From: Pezicula radicicola
Lineage: Eukaryota; Ascomycota; Leotiomycetes; Helotiales; Dermateaceae
NCBI GenBank assembly: GCA_003008705.1
Contig: PDUO01000025.1
Coordinates: forward strand, 685,709 to 749,708
Reading direction: 5' to 3'
Length of the DNA: 64,000 nt
Shown here: positions 22,092 through 32,929 of the stretch, piece after piece
Position numbering within the stretch: position 1 is the stretch's first letter
How the letters are laid out: every line of letters begins with the position of its first letter
Program-made: the position numbers and the translations under genes
Notes under the pieces: model-generated
The model's input: only the letters and a program-made list of their open reading frames with translations
What the model was told of the DNA's origin: nothing
The model's database searches: none

Positions 22092-23741
22092 ATGAAGATT
22101 GCCACTATTTTCGCAGTACTGACTGCGACTGCGATTGCAAAACCGACAGACAAACTTCGCAACAGGCAGACCACGTCGGGTGACTTACCGATCGTGACAG
22201 TTAAAGGCAATGGTATGTGGTATAACTTTACTGTTTCTAACATTTTAAATTAATTGGAAGTCTAGCTTTCTTCGCTGGGGAGGAACGATTTTATATTCGA
22301 GGTGTTGCGTACCAGTGAGTACAATCAGAATTCTCTTCCACAATTTTACACTATGTTTTACATAATGCTATTGCGTCAAGCAAAGTGCTTTACAATAATG
22401 CCGAATAATTCGTGGCATGATAAAGGCTAAACTTTTAATTTACAGACCTGGAGGCGCTGCTGATGCAGCAGATCCTCTAATCAACATTCCAAATCTTACG
22501 AGAGATATTGCGAACTTCAAAAAACTAGGAATAAATACCATCCGCGTTTATACAGTTGATAACTCGGTCAACCACGATGAAGGAATGAAGCTTCTTGCGG
22601 ATGCTGGTATCTATCTAGCTCTAGATGCCAACACACCACAATTCTCCCTCAACCGAGCCAGCAATGCATCACTATACCTATCCTACAACGAAAACTATCT
22701 TCAAAGCATCTTCGCAACAATTGACAACTTCGCCGGTTATAGTAACCTCCTTCTCATGATAAACGGTAACGAAGTCATCAATGAACGCAACAATACTATC
22801 GCCGCACCATACATTAAGGCACTGAACCGAGACATGAAAAACTACATTGCCAATCGGGGATACCGCCCAATCCCATTCGGATATGCAGCTGCAGATGTTG
22901 CCGAGAATGTTGATCAACAACTTGCATATTTTGATTGCGGACCAGACGAAGTCAGAGGAGACTTCTTTGCTCTTAATGATTACTCTTGGTGCGATCCTTC
23001 ATCTTTCACGATTTCCGGCTGGGATAAGAAGGTAGAAAGATACAGTGGTTACGGCGTTCCTATCTTGTGAGTGGTTTCCAATCTCAGTTCAAAGTATCCG
23101 CCCAAAAGCTAACAAAAGTTTCTAGCATGGCTGAATTTGGTTGCAATACCAACACTCGCGAATGGGGTGAAATCGCGTCTCTATACTCCACAAACATGAC
23201 AAGCGTCTACTCCGGAGGTCTCGCATACGAATATACTGCTGAACCCAATGGCTACGGACTCGTCGAAGAAGTAGATGGTGAGATCGTTCCCAATGCCGAC
23301 TTCGATCGACTTCTTGCCGCCTACGAAGCAACACCAAATCCAACGGGCGACGGCGGATACACAGAGGTAACAACAGCGTCCGAATGCCCTGCCGCGTCAG
23401 ATGATTGGGCCGTAACAAATGACCTTCTTCCATCCATGCCTTCTGGAGCTGAGGAGTTTATGGAGAATGGTGCTGGTACTGGTCCCGGATTGAGTGCGGA
23501 TGTTACTCCTTCTCAGTATGGTGGTGAAACTTATTCTGAGAGCTTGATTGAGATGGATGGTGCGCTACCCACTGGTACTACTGCTGAGGTTAGCAGTAAT
23601 GGAACTTCGAGTGGTTCTAGCTCGTCCTCTTCTGCTTCTGGTAATTCTGCTGTTACCTTTGGGGCGACTAGTGCTTCTTTTGGTATTCCTGTTGCTGTTG
23701 CTTTGGCTAGTGTTCTCTTTGGAATGGGCTTGGTGTTGTAA
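22092..23741 (+). CDS. GH72 1,3-beta-glucanosyltransferase, GPI-anchored (Gel/Gas type)
   Basis: Cell-wall enzyme that cuts and re-joins beta-1,3-glucan chains. Four exons: 22092-22212, 22266-22314, 22446-23066 and 23126-23741, giving 468 residues. Signal peptide MKIATIFAVLTATAIA. GH72 landmarks are FYIRGVAYQPGG, NTIRVYTVDNSVNHDE, the acid/base Glu in GNEVIN (about E166) and the nucleophile Glu in MAEFGCN (about E267), where many relatives have SEYG. It ends with a Ser/Gly-rich linker and a hydrophobic tail (IPVAVALASVLFGMGLVL), as GPI anchoring requires. There is no Cys-rich CBM43 module, so it belongs to the Gel1-like GH72-minus subgroup. Intact. Confidence 0.93.
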
Positions 23742-24093
23742 GGTACTCGTGCGTGAAAGATGGTTTAAGAGTCCTTGTTTCACCCTGGGCTGGAAGGTTT
23801 TTATTTCCTTTGTTTGTTTCTTAGCCTTGATGGAAATTTGGCAGCTATGAAGCAGGTTGGTAACGATATGCCCTGCTGGCTTGTAGTGTGTTTAATTTGA
23901 TGTAGACCACTGTAATTTATACAAGAACAGTTTCAAAAATAGCAAATAATTTATGCCAAAGGACTTGTTACTGAATGAGCGATTTCGAAATCGATCAAAG
24001 TCATGCGAGGAAATTTGAAACCTAGGCTGGCTTTCCAGTGGTCTGAGACAATCTTGATTCAAGAAAGGAAAATTAGATCGAAACAGTGCTCGA
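23742..24093. other. Intergenic, convergent gene ends
   Basis: 350 bp between the GH72 and alpha/beta-hydrolase 3' ends. Nothing recognised. Confidence 0.6.
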
Positions 24094-25169
24094 TTAAGCA
24101 GGGTTCGTAGCTAGCCATACATCTTCAGCCCATGTCACACCATCACTCATCCATTTATCTACAAGGGTAGCATCGTGATCAAATCCATGCTCTCCTTCAT
24201 AATATTCTTCCCTAATCTCTATACCTTCACAATAACGCCTAGCAAGCGTTGTAAAAGCTTTGCTCCCCTGATAAGGCACTATTGTATCTCCAGTACCGTG
24301 GATGAGGAGGCTAATGAAACAAGTCAGATAAGTTTCAATCCAAACTAGTATGGCAAGAAGAATTATGAAAACCTACATCTTTGGTGGCAATTTGCACAGC
24401 TCCTTAATTCTTTGGAACGGATCAACATCTTTCCCATCCCCGATAACCTGTTTTAGCATCCCAGTAGCAAAAACACCAGCGGCTATAGGTAACCTTTCCA
24501 GTCCGCCCATAGTAACTACAGAATCCTGTGGAAGATTTCGAATATGATTTTCAACCTCAGTCTTCGACATAGGAACTATCCCTAAAGGATTTGTTGGGAA
24601 CAGCCGTTCCGCCATAGAATCCGCATTAAGATCAAGCATCGGGTATGCCAGCAAAACCGCACGTATTTCATCTGGGTGGTCCAAAGCTTGCTGGAGTGCA
24701 CAGTAACCACCTGCAGATCCACCTACTACTGCGATGCGAGATAAATCTGCAGTTGTGTTTGGTGAGTTGCAGTGCTTTTGCACAACTGAAACCAGATGGG
24801 TTTGTACCCAATCCCAAAGTGAACGTAGGTCTTCGAGGATATCTTTCGCTGATGCTTCGGGTAATAAGCGGTAGTCTGATGTCACTATGATTGCTGAGTT
24901 CTTGTGTGCCCATTGAGGAAGCCATGCGTTCATGAAAGGGGAGAACTCGCGATGACCTGTGAACTTTTGAAGACGCTCTTTGTTAGCAAGTATCTAGATA
25001 TGAGTTTGTAAATGAAAGGACATACCAATGCACCACCATGCCAGTTTATTATGATGGCATGCTTCCCTTCCTTAAGCGACTTTGGAATGAGGACATTTGT
25101 CAGAATTTGGTGGCCAATGACCTCTTTATATGACATTGTTACAACATCGAAGTCGGAATATGTTGCCAT
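24094..25169 (-). CDS. Alpha/beta-hydrolase (HSL/esterase-like, cytosolic)
   Basis: 315 residues from three exons: 25169-25026, 24963-24377 and 24310-24094. ATG 25169 (MATYSDFDVVTMSYKEV). The oxyanion motif is NWHGGALF, followed by VTSDYRLLPEA, the nucleophile elbow GGSAGGY, AYPMLDLN and a C-terminal catalytic His in EGEHGFDHD. This order (HGG, GxSxG, HGF) is that of the alpha/beta-hydrolase fold-3 (hormone-sensitive-lipase-like) group. LLIHGTGDTIVPYQ, made by the second splice, carries the likely acidic residue. No signal peptide. The first intron acceptor was chosen at TTCAAAAG because it keeps phase 0. Substrate unknown. Confidence 0.8.
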
Positions 25170-26412
25170 TGTAACCAAGCTTTCCAGTAGAATATTAATT
25201 TGCTCTCAAGTGTGATCTTCTCTTGGCAATGGATTATAGCACAAGGCTTAAATAGTTTTACAAATTTCACATCAAGCCCGTTGGTTTAGGACCTTCTACC
25301 AGAACTGAGGATTTTCGGTCGATGAAAATGGCGAGGCCGAAAGCCGAAGCCGCGACGGTGTGTAAGAAACACATTGAGCTTCTTTACTAATAGCGTACAA
25401 GATAATACAAAAGGATCTCAGCTCAAGTAGCGTCAAGCGAGTCCAAGTCGTTCAAAAAGAATCGAACTTCGACTTGGGCTCGGACTAGTTAACCATAAAC
25501 TTAAGAGATGACCAAATGCAGTATGTTGGAAGGCTTGCACTTGATAGTGTGGCCTGTAGATACCGGTTTTGAATGCAGACAGAACCACAACACATAACTT
25601 GATCGTCTACGAAGGTACAATAAGTTGGAGACCTGTTCATTGGCGTGCAGGAGAAATAAAAAGTAGATTAAGAACTCGAAAAATCATTTTCACATCTTTT
25701 CTTTCTACAAACATGACTTCGTCTTTCAGGCTCTGTTTGCGGCCGATTGAAGTGCTCAAATTAGTACTCCAGCAACTCAGATTACTTCCCCGATCTCTCA
25801 CTCAGATTTCCGAGTGGTTCTCGGGATCGAATGGTCGTAATGATATAGAAAGTCTACGATTCGCAATTCGGGTCTCGAGTCTTGTCTGCGGCATACTTCG
25901 TAGAGGATCGCATAGCGGATGCCCCTTGATCTATAGATGTACAGAATAAAAGACCTACCGTACTTGAGGTGACCGAAGGCAGAGGTCTCGTCCAATGCTG
26001 TAATCTTACCTGTTCAGCCCCTTATCATCATAGCACAGGATGACAGCCCGTCAATTGCCAATTTGCAGGGAGGAAATGGTTTGCCGAGAAAAGCTAGTTG
26101 GGCCCTGCTGAGCTTGGCATGAGACTGGCTGCTTATGTTCTTAACAGTCGTGGTGAACCTGATCAGCCAGCTTTAAAGTACCTCCTCCAGAACATTATTG
26201 TCTAGTGTTCAAGATCCTCTACGAGAACTCCCAAAAACATTATCGTGGGGAGTTTTCCCTGGGGAATAGAGAGGCATTATTGCAGATTAAACTTTATCCA
26301 CCAGCACAAGTATAAGGGTGGGTCCCTGGCGATCAGGGCAGATGCAGGCCAAGCTCCAGAGACCTCCAAGCTACAACAACGGCCGAATGCGCACTATTTA
26401 TTTCCTTCGAAG
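25170..26412. other. Intergenic, 1.2 kb
   Basis: An ATG frame at 25713-25949 (77 codons, MTSSFRLCLRPIEVLKLVL) shows no recognised family and no splice partners. It may be remnant coding DNA. Nothing else identified. Confidence 0.4.
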
Positions 26413-27982
26413 ATGTTGGGTATTATCGCGACAAGCGGGGCGGCTGTAGTCGCTGCCCTTATGTTGCTTGTATGGTGGAAGACACCATCTTACAGTTCAG
26501 ATGAGCCGGCTCCTATCCCTCATACGATCCCAGTCCTGGGGCATGCGATTCCGTTTGCCAACAACCAGCGGAAGCTCCTAGATACATCAAGGAAAGTTCT
26601 CTGCTACACCTCTTAATGTAATAGATAGAGTCCTAACTATGCACGAAGCATAAAAGCGAAGGGCGAGCCATTCTCCATGTTGATTGCTGGTCGCAAACAC
26701 TATGTATTCAGCAAGCTCACCGATATCTCTGCCGTACACAAGAATACCCAGACGCTCGATACCAAGAACTTTGTCATCCTCTTATGCAAGTCTTTGTTTG
26801 GAATGTCCAACAAGGAAAGCAGCCATCTCGATGCGATCATGCCTACCATACACGACTTAAACACTATGTACCTTCTTCGAGCCGAGAACAATGCGGTCAC
26901 AGCCTCGAAATACTTCGTCGAGTTGGATGGATTGTCTAATGCTATGGATAAAGAGATTGAGAGGAGTCAGACAATGCATTACGAAGGATGGGTTTGGGCT
27001 TGTTGCAGACATGCAAGGAATTGCTACCACCGCGGCATACTTCGGCCAGACACTACTTGATATCAATCCGGAGATTCTTACGGTTCTGACAACTTTTGTT
27101 CAAGAAGGTTTCTGACCTATGCTAAGCGGCTTACCCAGATTTCTCTTTCCTCACCCATTCGAAGCTCGTGAGAGCATGGTCAAGGACATCAAGGAATGGA
27201 TGAAAGTAGTCGGAAAGATGGTAGTCTGACCTCCCCGTACTTCGCTGCCCGTATGAAACAAGTGGTTGCAACAGGAGCGGGAGAAAACCTACTGGCTCGA
27301 GATTTCCATTTTATGCTTTTTGGGTACGATTATGAGAGTACTATGTAGTCATGAAATCCACTAACAGTCATATAGCGTCAACGCCAATTCGATTCCCAAT
27401 GCCTACTTAGCACTTCTCCAAATTCTCTCATGTCCTGGTCTTGTAGATGACATCCGCGAGGAGCTGCGAGAAGCTAGGTACGAGAATCTCAAACCGGCAG
27501 AATACATATCCCTCTTTCCTGCTGATTTACCACTCCTTCGCTCCGTACCCTGGGAAGCGATTCGCTATCACACCATCGCGAACAGCATCAGAGAAGTCCT
27601 CGAACCTGCACAACTAGTAGGTGACCGTACCTGGAACCTCAAGAAAGGTGGCATTGTCACGCTTGCTTCTGCTCTCGTACATATGGACCTTTCTTTGCAT
27701 CCAGAACCCAATACCTTCAAACCAGGAAGATTCCTACCCAAAGAACTTGGAGGCGACGGTGAGAATCACATTAAAACACTGAAGCCTTTTTGGGGAGGAT
27801 CATCCTACTGTCCTGGTCGTGTGTTTGGTGAAAAGCAGGTCATGGGATTTTTGGCAGAGATGTGTCACAGATATGATATGAGGCTTGTGAACGATGAGAC
27901 CTTCACAATTCCCGAAAACGCGAGTTTTCAATACGTTAGTGCGTGTCCAAGGGCGATTTTAGAGCTGAAGCTGAGAGCTTGA
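26413..27982 (+). pseudogene. Cytochrome P450 pseudogene (CYP7/CYP8-like fungal group)
   Basis: Recognisable from end to end but broken. It begins with a membrane anchor (MLGIIATSGAAVVAALMLL) and the proline hinge PAPIPHTIPVLGHAIPF. Then come GEPFSMLIAGRKHYVF, LFGMSNKES, and, in a different frame, LVADMQGIATTAAYFGQTLL. Further frames give LPRFLFPHPFEARESMV and LTSPYFAARMKQVV. The I-helix to K-helix part reads VNANSIPNAYLALLQIL and PWEAIRYHTIANSIRE. Heme loop FWGGSSYCPGRVFGEKQ at about 27788-27838 has the Cys ligand. At least three frame changes occur between 26960 and 27235, including in-frame stops near 27114 and 27228. The C-terminal ~210 codons are open and intact. Once a steroid- or lipid-type P450; product now unlikely. 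Confidence 0.75.
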
Positions 27983-28603
27983 GTTCATGCTCTTAGTTGA
28001 AAAGTTCTAAACTAGTTTTCATTTACACATATTGAAATATCGAGTGATTCTACCCTTTCAACTATTGGCTTCTTAGGATGGACATACCCTTCTGGCAGCA
28101 ATGGGCATAGGTGTTTCACTCAACTAAATTCCTCGCCCTGCAGAGGATTTGCGGGTAAGATGTTAGCACAAGTTGATGATAGAGATGATTTACGACATTT
28201 ATAATATATAATACCACATTTAGTAATCCGTTCACCATGGTTCATTAACTTAGCGTGTCATTATTCGTTCGCAGCCATTGGAAGTTGTTAGCAAGTTTGT
28301 TTGAACTGCTCTACATATCTTCTGGAAAGTGAGAGCAATTCACAACACTTGCTACAACTAACTCATAGTTTGAAGAAACCAATTGATTCCAGTTTCGTTC
28401 AAAGCTTGTCACTGAAACTGTGGTTTGGTTCTATTCTGGTGCTTTATCGTATGATAAGTCCTTTGTGCCTGAGCCTCCCAATTCTCTTTAATTCATACAA
28501 CCACGATCTGATCTTCCCAGTAGTGTTGCGAACTGTCCATCAGGAAAGTCTGTCCCAAGTTTCCGTCCCCAAACGCTCTGATGTCCCTCCCGCCCCAAAG
28601 TGC
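27983..28603. other. Intergenic, convergent gene ends
   Basis: 620 bp with no gene recognised. A 110-codon plus frame at 28301-28633 overlaps the tail of the 2EXR gene and is not supported. Confidence 0.5.
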
Positions 28604-29512
28604 TCATGCCATTTCCAACCGAGCTGTCTCTAGACAATCCTGAAGAACTTTCCAAGTTTTGTCCCATCGGACGAGCTTTGTAAACTCTTCGACATGCTTG
28701 CAGTCTATCGGTTGCAACGATTTATTGATGCGTTCATATTCCACATTTGGACTAGGGCGGATCTCATTCTCTTCAAAGCCTCTAAGAACCAAAACGGATT
28801 CTCGTGAGTGGGAATCCGAAATTCTTCTTAATCCTCTACATTCAGTTACAACTTTGTCGTACTTGGCCATGCCAACCTGGAGCTTTGAGAAAGCCGTAGG
28901 AAGTTCATCCGCAGCGTCAGGGTCTTGGCCAGGGAATGTACCAGGGAATTTGGAGAAGTAAATATGGTGTTTATAGCGTCTTCTTCGAGGAAGATAGTAG
29001 AGATCTGTAAGAGTACTGAAAACGTTGGACAGTGTTAAGGCCGCAAATAAAGTAGCACCCCGAAATTCTGTGTCCGGTTTAATGAAACGGAGAAAGAGGG
29101 TCTCAGCCACTGGATTGATAACAATATCGCGACCATCGTATCCTCTAAGATGAAGAGAGTACAATGGAGTGCACTCAATTCTTGATTCGCGACAAGCATG
29201 AAGAACTGGAGGAAATGGCGTAGCAAGAATGAAGCTCTTGTCGGATCTGGCATCTTCGGATCGCTTAAGGAGTGAATAGGTCTTGACTTGGACATCGCGC
29301 ACTGTGTTGGCCACCAAGCGCCAGATGATCAATCGCAGTTCTTCGGGTAGCTTTGGAAAGCGCTCGAATGTGATAGCGATTGAGTGCGCCATTGCGTTTG
29401 AAAGCGAGGTCGTTGCGGTTGCGGTTGATGCATGAAGTTTCGTGGAAGTTGAAGCTGTGGGTGCGTTGATTTGAAGATCGAGGGATTCTGTGGTTTTGGT
29501 TGATTGCTCCAT
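28604..29512 (-). CDS. 2EXR domain protein
   Basis: 302 residues, intronless, ATG 29512. After a Ser/Thr-rich start, residues ~47-60 carry the first 2EXR signature (FERFPKLPEELRLIIWRL) and residues ~100-110 the second (PVLHACRESR). These define the fungal 2EXR family, which is large and expanded in Leotiomycetes and of unknown function. The rest (YYLPRRRRYKHHIYFSKF, then a charged C-terminal part) has no further domain. Intact and of usual length. Confidence 0.85.
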   Translation of the reverse strand: MEQSTKTTESLDLQINAPTASTSTKLHASTATATTSLSNAMAHSIAITFERFPKLPEELRLIIWRLVANTVRDVQVKTYSLLKRSEDARSDKSFILATPFPPVLHACRESRIECTPLYSLHLRGYDGRDIVINPVAETLFLRFIKPDTEFRGATLFAALTLSNVFSTLTDLYYLPRRRRYKHHIYFSKFPGTFPGQDPDAADELPTAFSKLQVGMAKYDKVVTECRGLRRISDSHSRESVLVLRGFEENEIRPSPNVEYERINKSLQPIDCKHVEEFTKLVRWDKTWKVLQDCLETARLEMA

Positions 29513-30540
29513 TTTGGATGGACCTTCGAAGGACGAATTGGTTATTGAAGGTGATTCTGTGGGTTGGCTTGCTTTGTATGTTGGTTCTGTGGATTACAGG
29601 AGAAACAGAGATTAATGTTCTGAATTTACGAGGTTGTAAGTGGAACATTGGTTGCTAAGCTCTACGAATTCAAGGCTTTGGTTTTGATGTCGGAAAATAC
29701 CACTAACCTAATCGGGAACAGTGCGCGCGTATTCACCTCCTTCATTGTCAATGGAAATGATGAGATGATGTAGGTGAATGTGGGTGATGAATGGTGTGAA
29801 GGCGGCTAGTTATTAGTGACTTGGAATTTTAGCGAGATTCACTAAGGAACCTACCTACTTCGTAGTTGCTAGTGGTGACATTATTCGGTATTATATTTAC
29901 AGTGCTTGGTGATCTCTCGAAAGGTTACCCAACTATCGCATTCTACGCACCCATTACAAACCCGTTTGGCAAGAAAAATTATCATTGACGCCTGAGATCT
30001 CTTCATTCCTGGTGTTGCTGTTGGTTGGGTTAGCTTCGCTTATCGTCTCAATGTGTCATTTAATGAAGCACAACTATTGCAAGGTAGGTACTGACTCGGT
30101 CGCTGTTATGTTACTAGCTTTCAATACAGTAAGATCAAGGATGTACTTCAGTTATCCGACTGTATCTATTATAAGGAGTTCAAAGTTGAATTGAACTAAT
30201 TATGTAATATGTTTCCACGGTTTGATGTCGCTTACGAAATAGGCGTTATTACCCCTTTCGAGATCTCCTTGCTTTCCCCAGAACACAATCGACTTTCGAC
30301 CCTAAAATTGGCTTTCTTTAGGATTAGATGAAGTGGTTCATTAAGGCCCCTTTGAGAACGGATTACTTTTTGTAGTCATCTATTGTACTTGTGGTGGAAT
30401 AGAATAGGACGCGGAAGCTAAGATTTGTTCTAGCAAACACTAAAAACGAAATTGATAGAAGTATTCTAAAAGTCATATAATATTGTGCTTTTCCCTCATT
30501 TCCTTTCAAACCCCTAATTGAAACCCTTGTTTCAGACAAT
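29513..30540. other. Intergenic, 1 kb
   Basis: Holds the upstream region of the 2EXR gene and downstream region of the methyltransferase. Nothing recognised. Confidence 0.5.
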
Positions 30541-32254
30541 TCAAAGTTTCTCTGCAGCCAACGCTCCTGAGAGGGCGAATTGAGTCGTAATACCCGAAGT
30601 CCGCTGTGTAGAGTTGAGATTCTTTACCAACGTGATCTGGTAACAAGTTGCACTTCCCTGCCTGGAAGCGATTGTCGATGAAGCCAAGAAGTATTCCCAA
30701 ATCTACCCGATGAATTAGATCAAAGACTATGAAGGGGAATCTAGTTTCTGAATTGACTTACTCTAAACCAACGGCTTCCGTATTTTGCTTCCACTTTAGA
30801 ACGATTGCCCATCCAGTTCCTGTACCACCTCCAGAGTGTGGCTGAATAATGAATACCAATAGTATCAACACTCTTAACCTCAAACCCAACTCCCTCAATC
30901 CTGTCGATGTAGAAACCGAGTGGAGTGGAGGCGTCGGCACCAGGGAAGATGTATTTGTTTAAGAACAGTCCCCAAGTAAGATCTTCATATTGCCACGGCT
31001 TTCGTAGTCCAGCAACCTGAAGAAGAAATACTCCATCATCATCAAGTAAGTTGTACACTTGCTTGAGGAAGCCTGAAAAGTGTCGGACACCAACATGCTC
31101 GGCCATTTCTAAGCAAGTGATTTTCGAATAAGTTGCCTTAGGAATGTCGCGGTAGTCCATGCAAAGGATCTGACTTTGTTCTTCGGCAATTGAATCGGCT
31201 CGAAGACCAGTATTACCCCATGCAGTCTGGTTGCGACCGAGTGTTACTCCTGTGACATGAGCGCCGTGATTGACGCTGGCATAGCGAGCGAGTGTCCCCC
31301 ATCCGCAACCGATATCCAACATCTTTTCTCCACTTTTCAGCCCTATTTTCTTGCAAACAATAGCTAGTTTGTTGTCTTGTAGCTCTTCGAGAGTTTCCTC
31401 CCTTGTAATATCTGAGATGATGCCAGATGTGTAGATCATTCGTGGCCCGAGAAACCATGCGTAGAAGTCATCTCCACGATCGTAGTGCCCGCGGACTTGC
31501 TCTTCATCTGTATTGAAACTTGCTTAGTATTTCGCACATCAATAAATGTGGACTTTTTCAACTACTTGCCTTGAGACCGGGTATGCATAATCACCTCAGG
31601 TGCAAATCCAAACAAAACGTGCCTGAAAAGGCCTATCGTAAATCTGAAATTGGCCCAGTCGTGTCGATATTCCATCACCTCCAAACAGTCCCCATTGAAA
31701 TCAACATCGCCTCTGAAATACATCTGTTGAAAAGTCTCCATGGGGATTTTGTTGGATCCATGATACTTTATCTTATCGGCTTTCTTGTGAAACGTGAGGT
31801 ATTGTTCGATGGGCCGGCCAGGACACTTGACTTTTTCGTTCTTTCGAGGCGTGAACCTAGATGAGAGGTACCAGAAGCTTGCAAGGAGCGGGAATGATGT
31901 AAATAGTGCAATGAAGCCAGTTATAACCCAACCGCCATTGATGGTCCAGGACAAGAAACATGGAACACCGCTGAGGAGTGCCAGAAGAGAGAGGTTGGAG
32001 AAACCTTCGGCTCCTGGCCCATCGGCTGGTAGAACACCGTCTTTTATTGATGGAGACTATGTATCAGGGAAGACAAATGTGTTAGGTGACCAGTTGTGTT
32101 CTTTACTTGGATGATTGAGACTTTTCGTACTTACCGAGATGATATTCACACCACAATCTTGATGGGTTTCAAATGCTGGCGTTGAGGGTTTGGGAGTATT
32201 GACGAATTCAATACTGCCTTCAGGACGCTTTGTACTGCTGATGCTGGGTGCCAT
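30541..32254 (-). CDS. Sphingolipid C9-methyltransferase (cyclopropane-synthase-like)
   Basis: Methylates C9 of the sphingoid base of fungal glucosylceramide, using S-adenosylmethionine at internal membranes. ATG 32254; four exons. The first intron (GTAAGT donor) precedes SPSIKDGVLPADGPG. Two hydrophobic segments follow (LLALLSGVPCFLSWTI; VITGFIALFTSFPLLASFWY). The second intron, 31508-31569, uses a GC donor (CAAG|GCAAGT). The catalytic part holds DEEQVRGHYDRGDDFYAWFL, the SAM motif LDIGCGWGTLARY, MDYRDIP and EMAEHVG. The last intron precedes WEYFLAS...SRQGSATCYQITLVKNLN, the usual C-terminus, ending at TGA 30543. Complete. It is divergent from a Zn2Cys6 regulator with 675 bp between. Confidence 0.92.
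31508..31569 (-). other. GC-AG intron inside the C9-methyltransferase gene
   Basis: The donor reads AAG|GCAAGT and the acceptor ATACAG, 62 nt. Splicing gives SQ-DEEQVRGHYDRG in frame, as homologues have. Using the nearby GT (GTAGTT) instead brings a stop at once. The GC donor has the otherwise near-perfect consensus that GC-AG introns need. Confidence 0.75.
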
Positions 32255-32929
32255 GGTTATGCTGTGGAAGTTCGTTGTGTAAAGAAAAAGAAAGTGAGGA
32301 AGTGTTGAGAGGAAAGAAAAGGTTGCTAGCAAGGCGTTTAAGAACCATTTAGTGTGCAGTTTCGAATGTGCACAGCCTCGCTGTGGAAATTGAAAGCGGC
32401 AACGAAGATACTACGGCACTACAAGTGGAAGTATACTTGTGTAACAGAGATCAACTCGGGTGATGGAGACGAGTTCAAGCTTCAGTTCCCTGTGCTGCTT
32501 TTAGTCTTCAAGGGAGACATCCTACATATCCATGTCATTGACATCTCCACTCATCCTGGTTCCATCCTTGCTCTGCTTGTCCAATATCTACTTTTCCACA
32601 TTGCCTCCTTTATCATGTAGTACGGAAGTATATTGTCATATATTGTGAGAGCAATAAGCGAGGAAGGAAACCTATAAGGCCGTGCATAAAGTCCTTCTAA
32701 ACTCCTTTTGGACAAAAAGTGCGACGGAATTTAAGCGAGCCCAGCCGGAAGCCTACGACATCACCGTCATCCGAAGCCGCAGTCTAAACTCCTTTGAGAA
32801 AAGAAGTGCGACGGAATGTACGAAGCTCATTGTCGAATGTTAGTCGAGCATGGAGCGAGTTCATCGACATCGACCACGGCGCACTTCTTCAGACAATTGC
32901 GACAGATATTCAAGATCATTCATTACAGC
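32255..32929. promoter_or_regulatory. Divergent intergenic region with a 35-bp direct repeat
   Basis: Between the C9-methyltransferase and the Zn2Cys6 gene. Two near-identical 35-bp copies lie at 32696-32730 and 32783-32817: TCTAAACTCCTTT and AGTGCGACGGAAT are shared, and the middle differs slightly. They sit 113-235 bp upstream of the regulator's ATG, where operator-like repeats could act. The repeat is seen; the role is inference. Confidence 0.55.

Noticed and set aside
25713..25949. 77-codon frame from an ATG
   Set aside because: No recognised family, no splice partners, surrounded by non-coding DNA.
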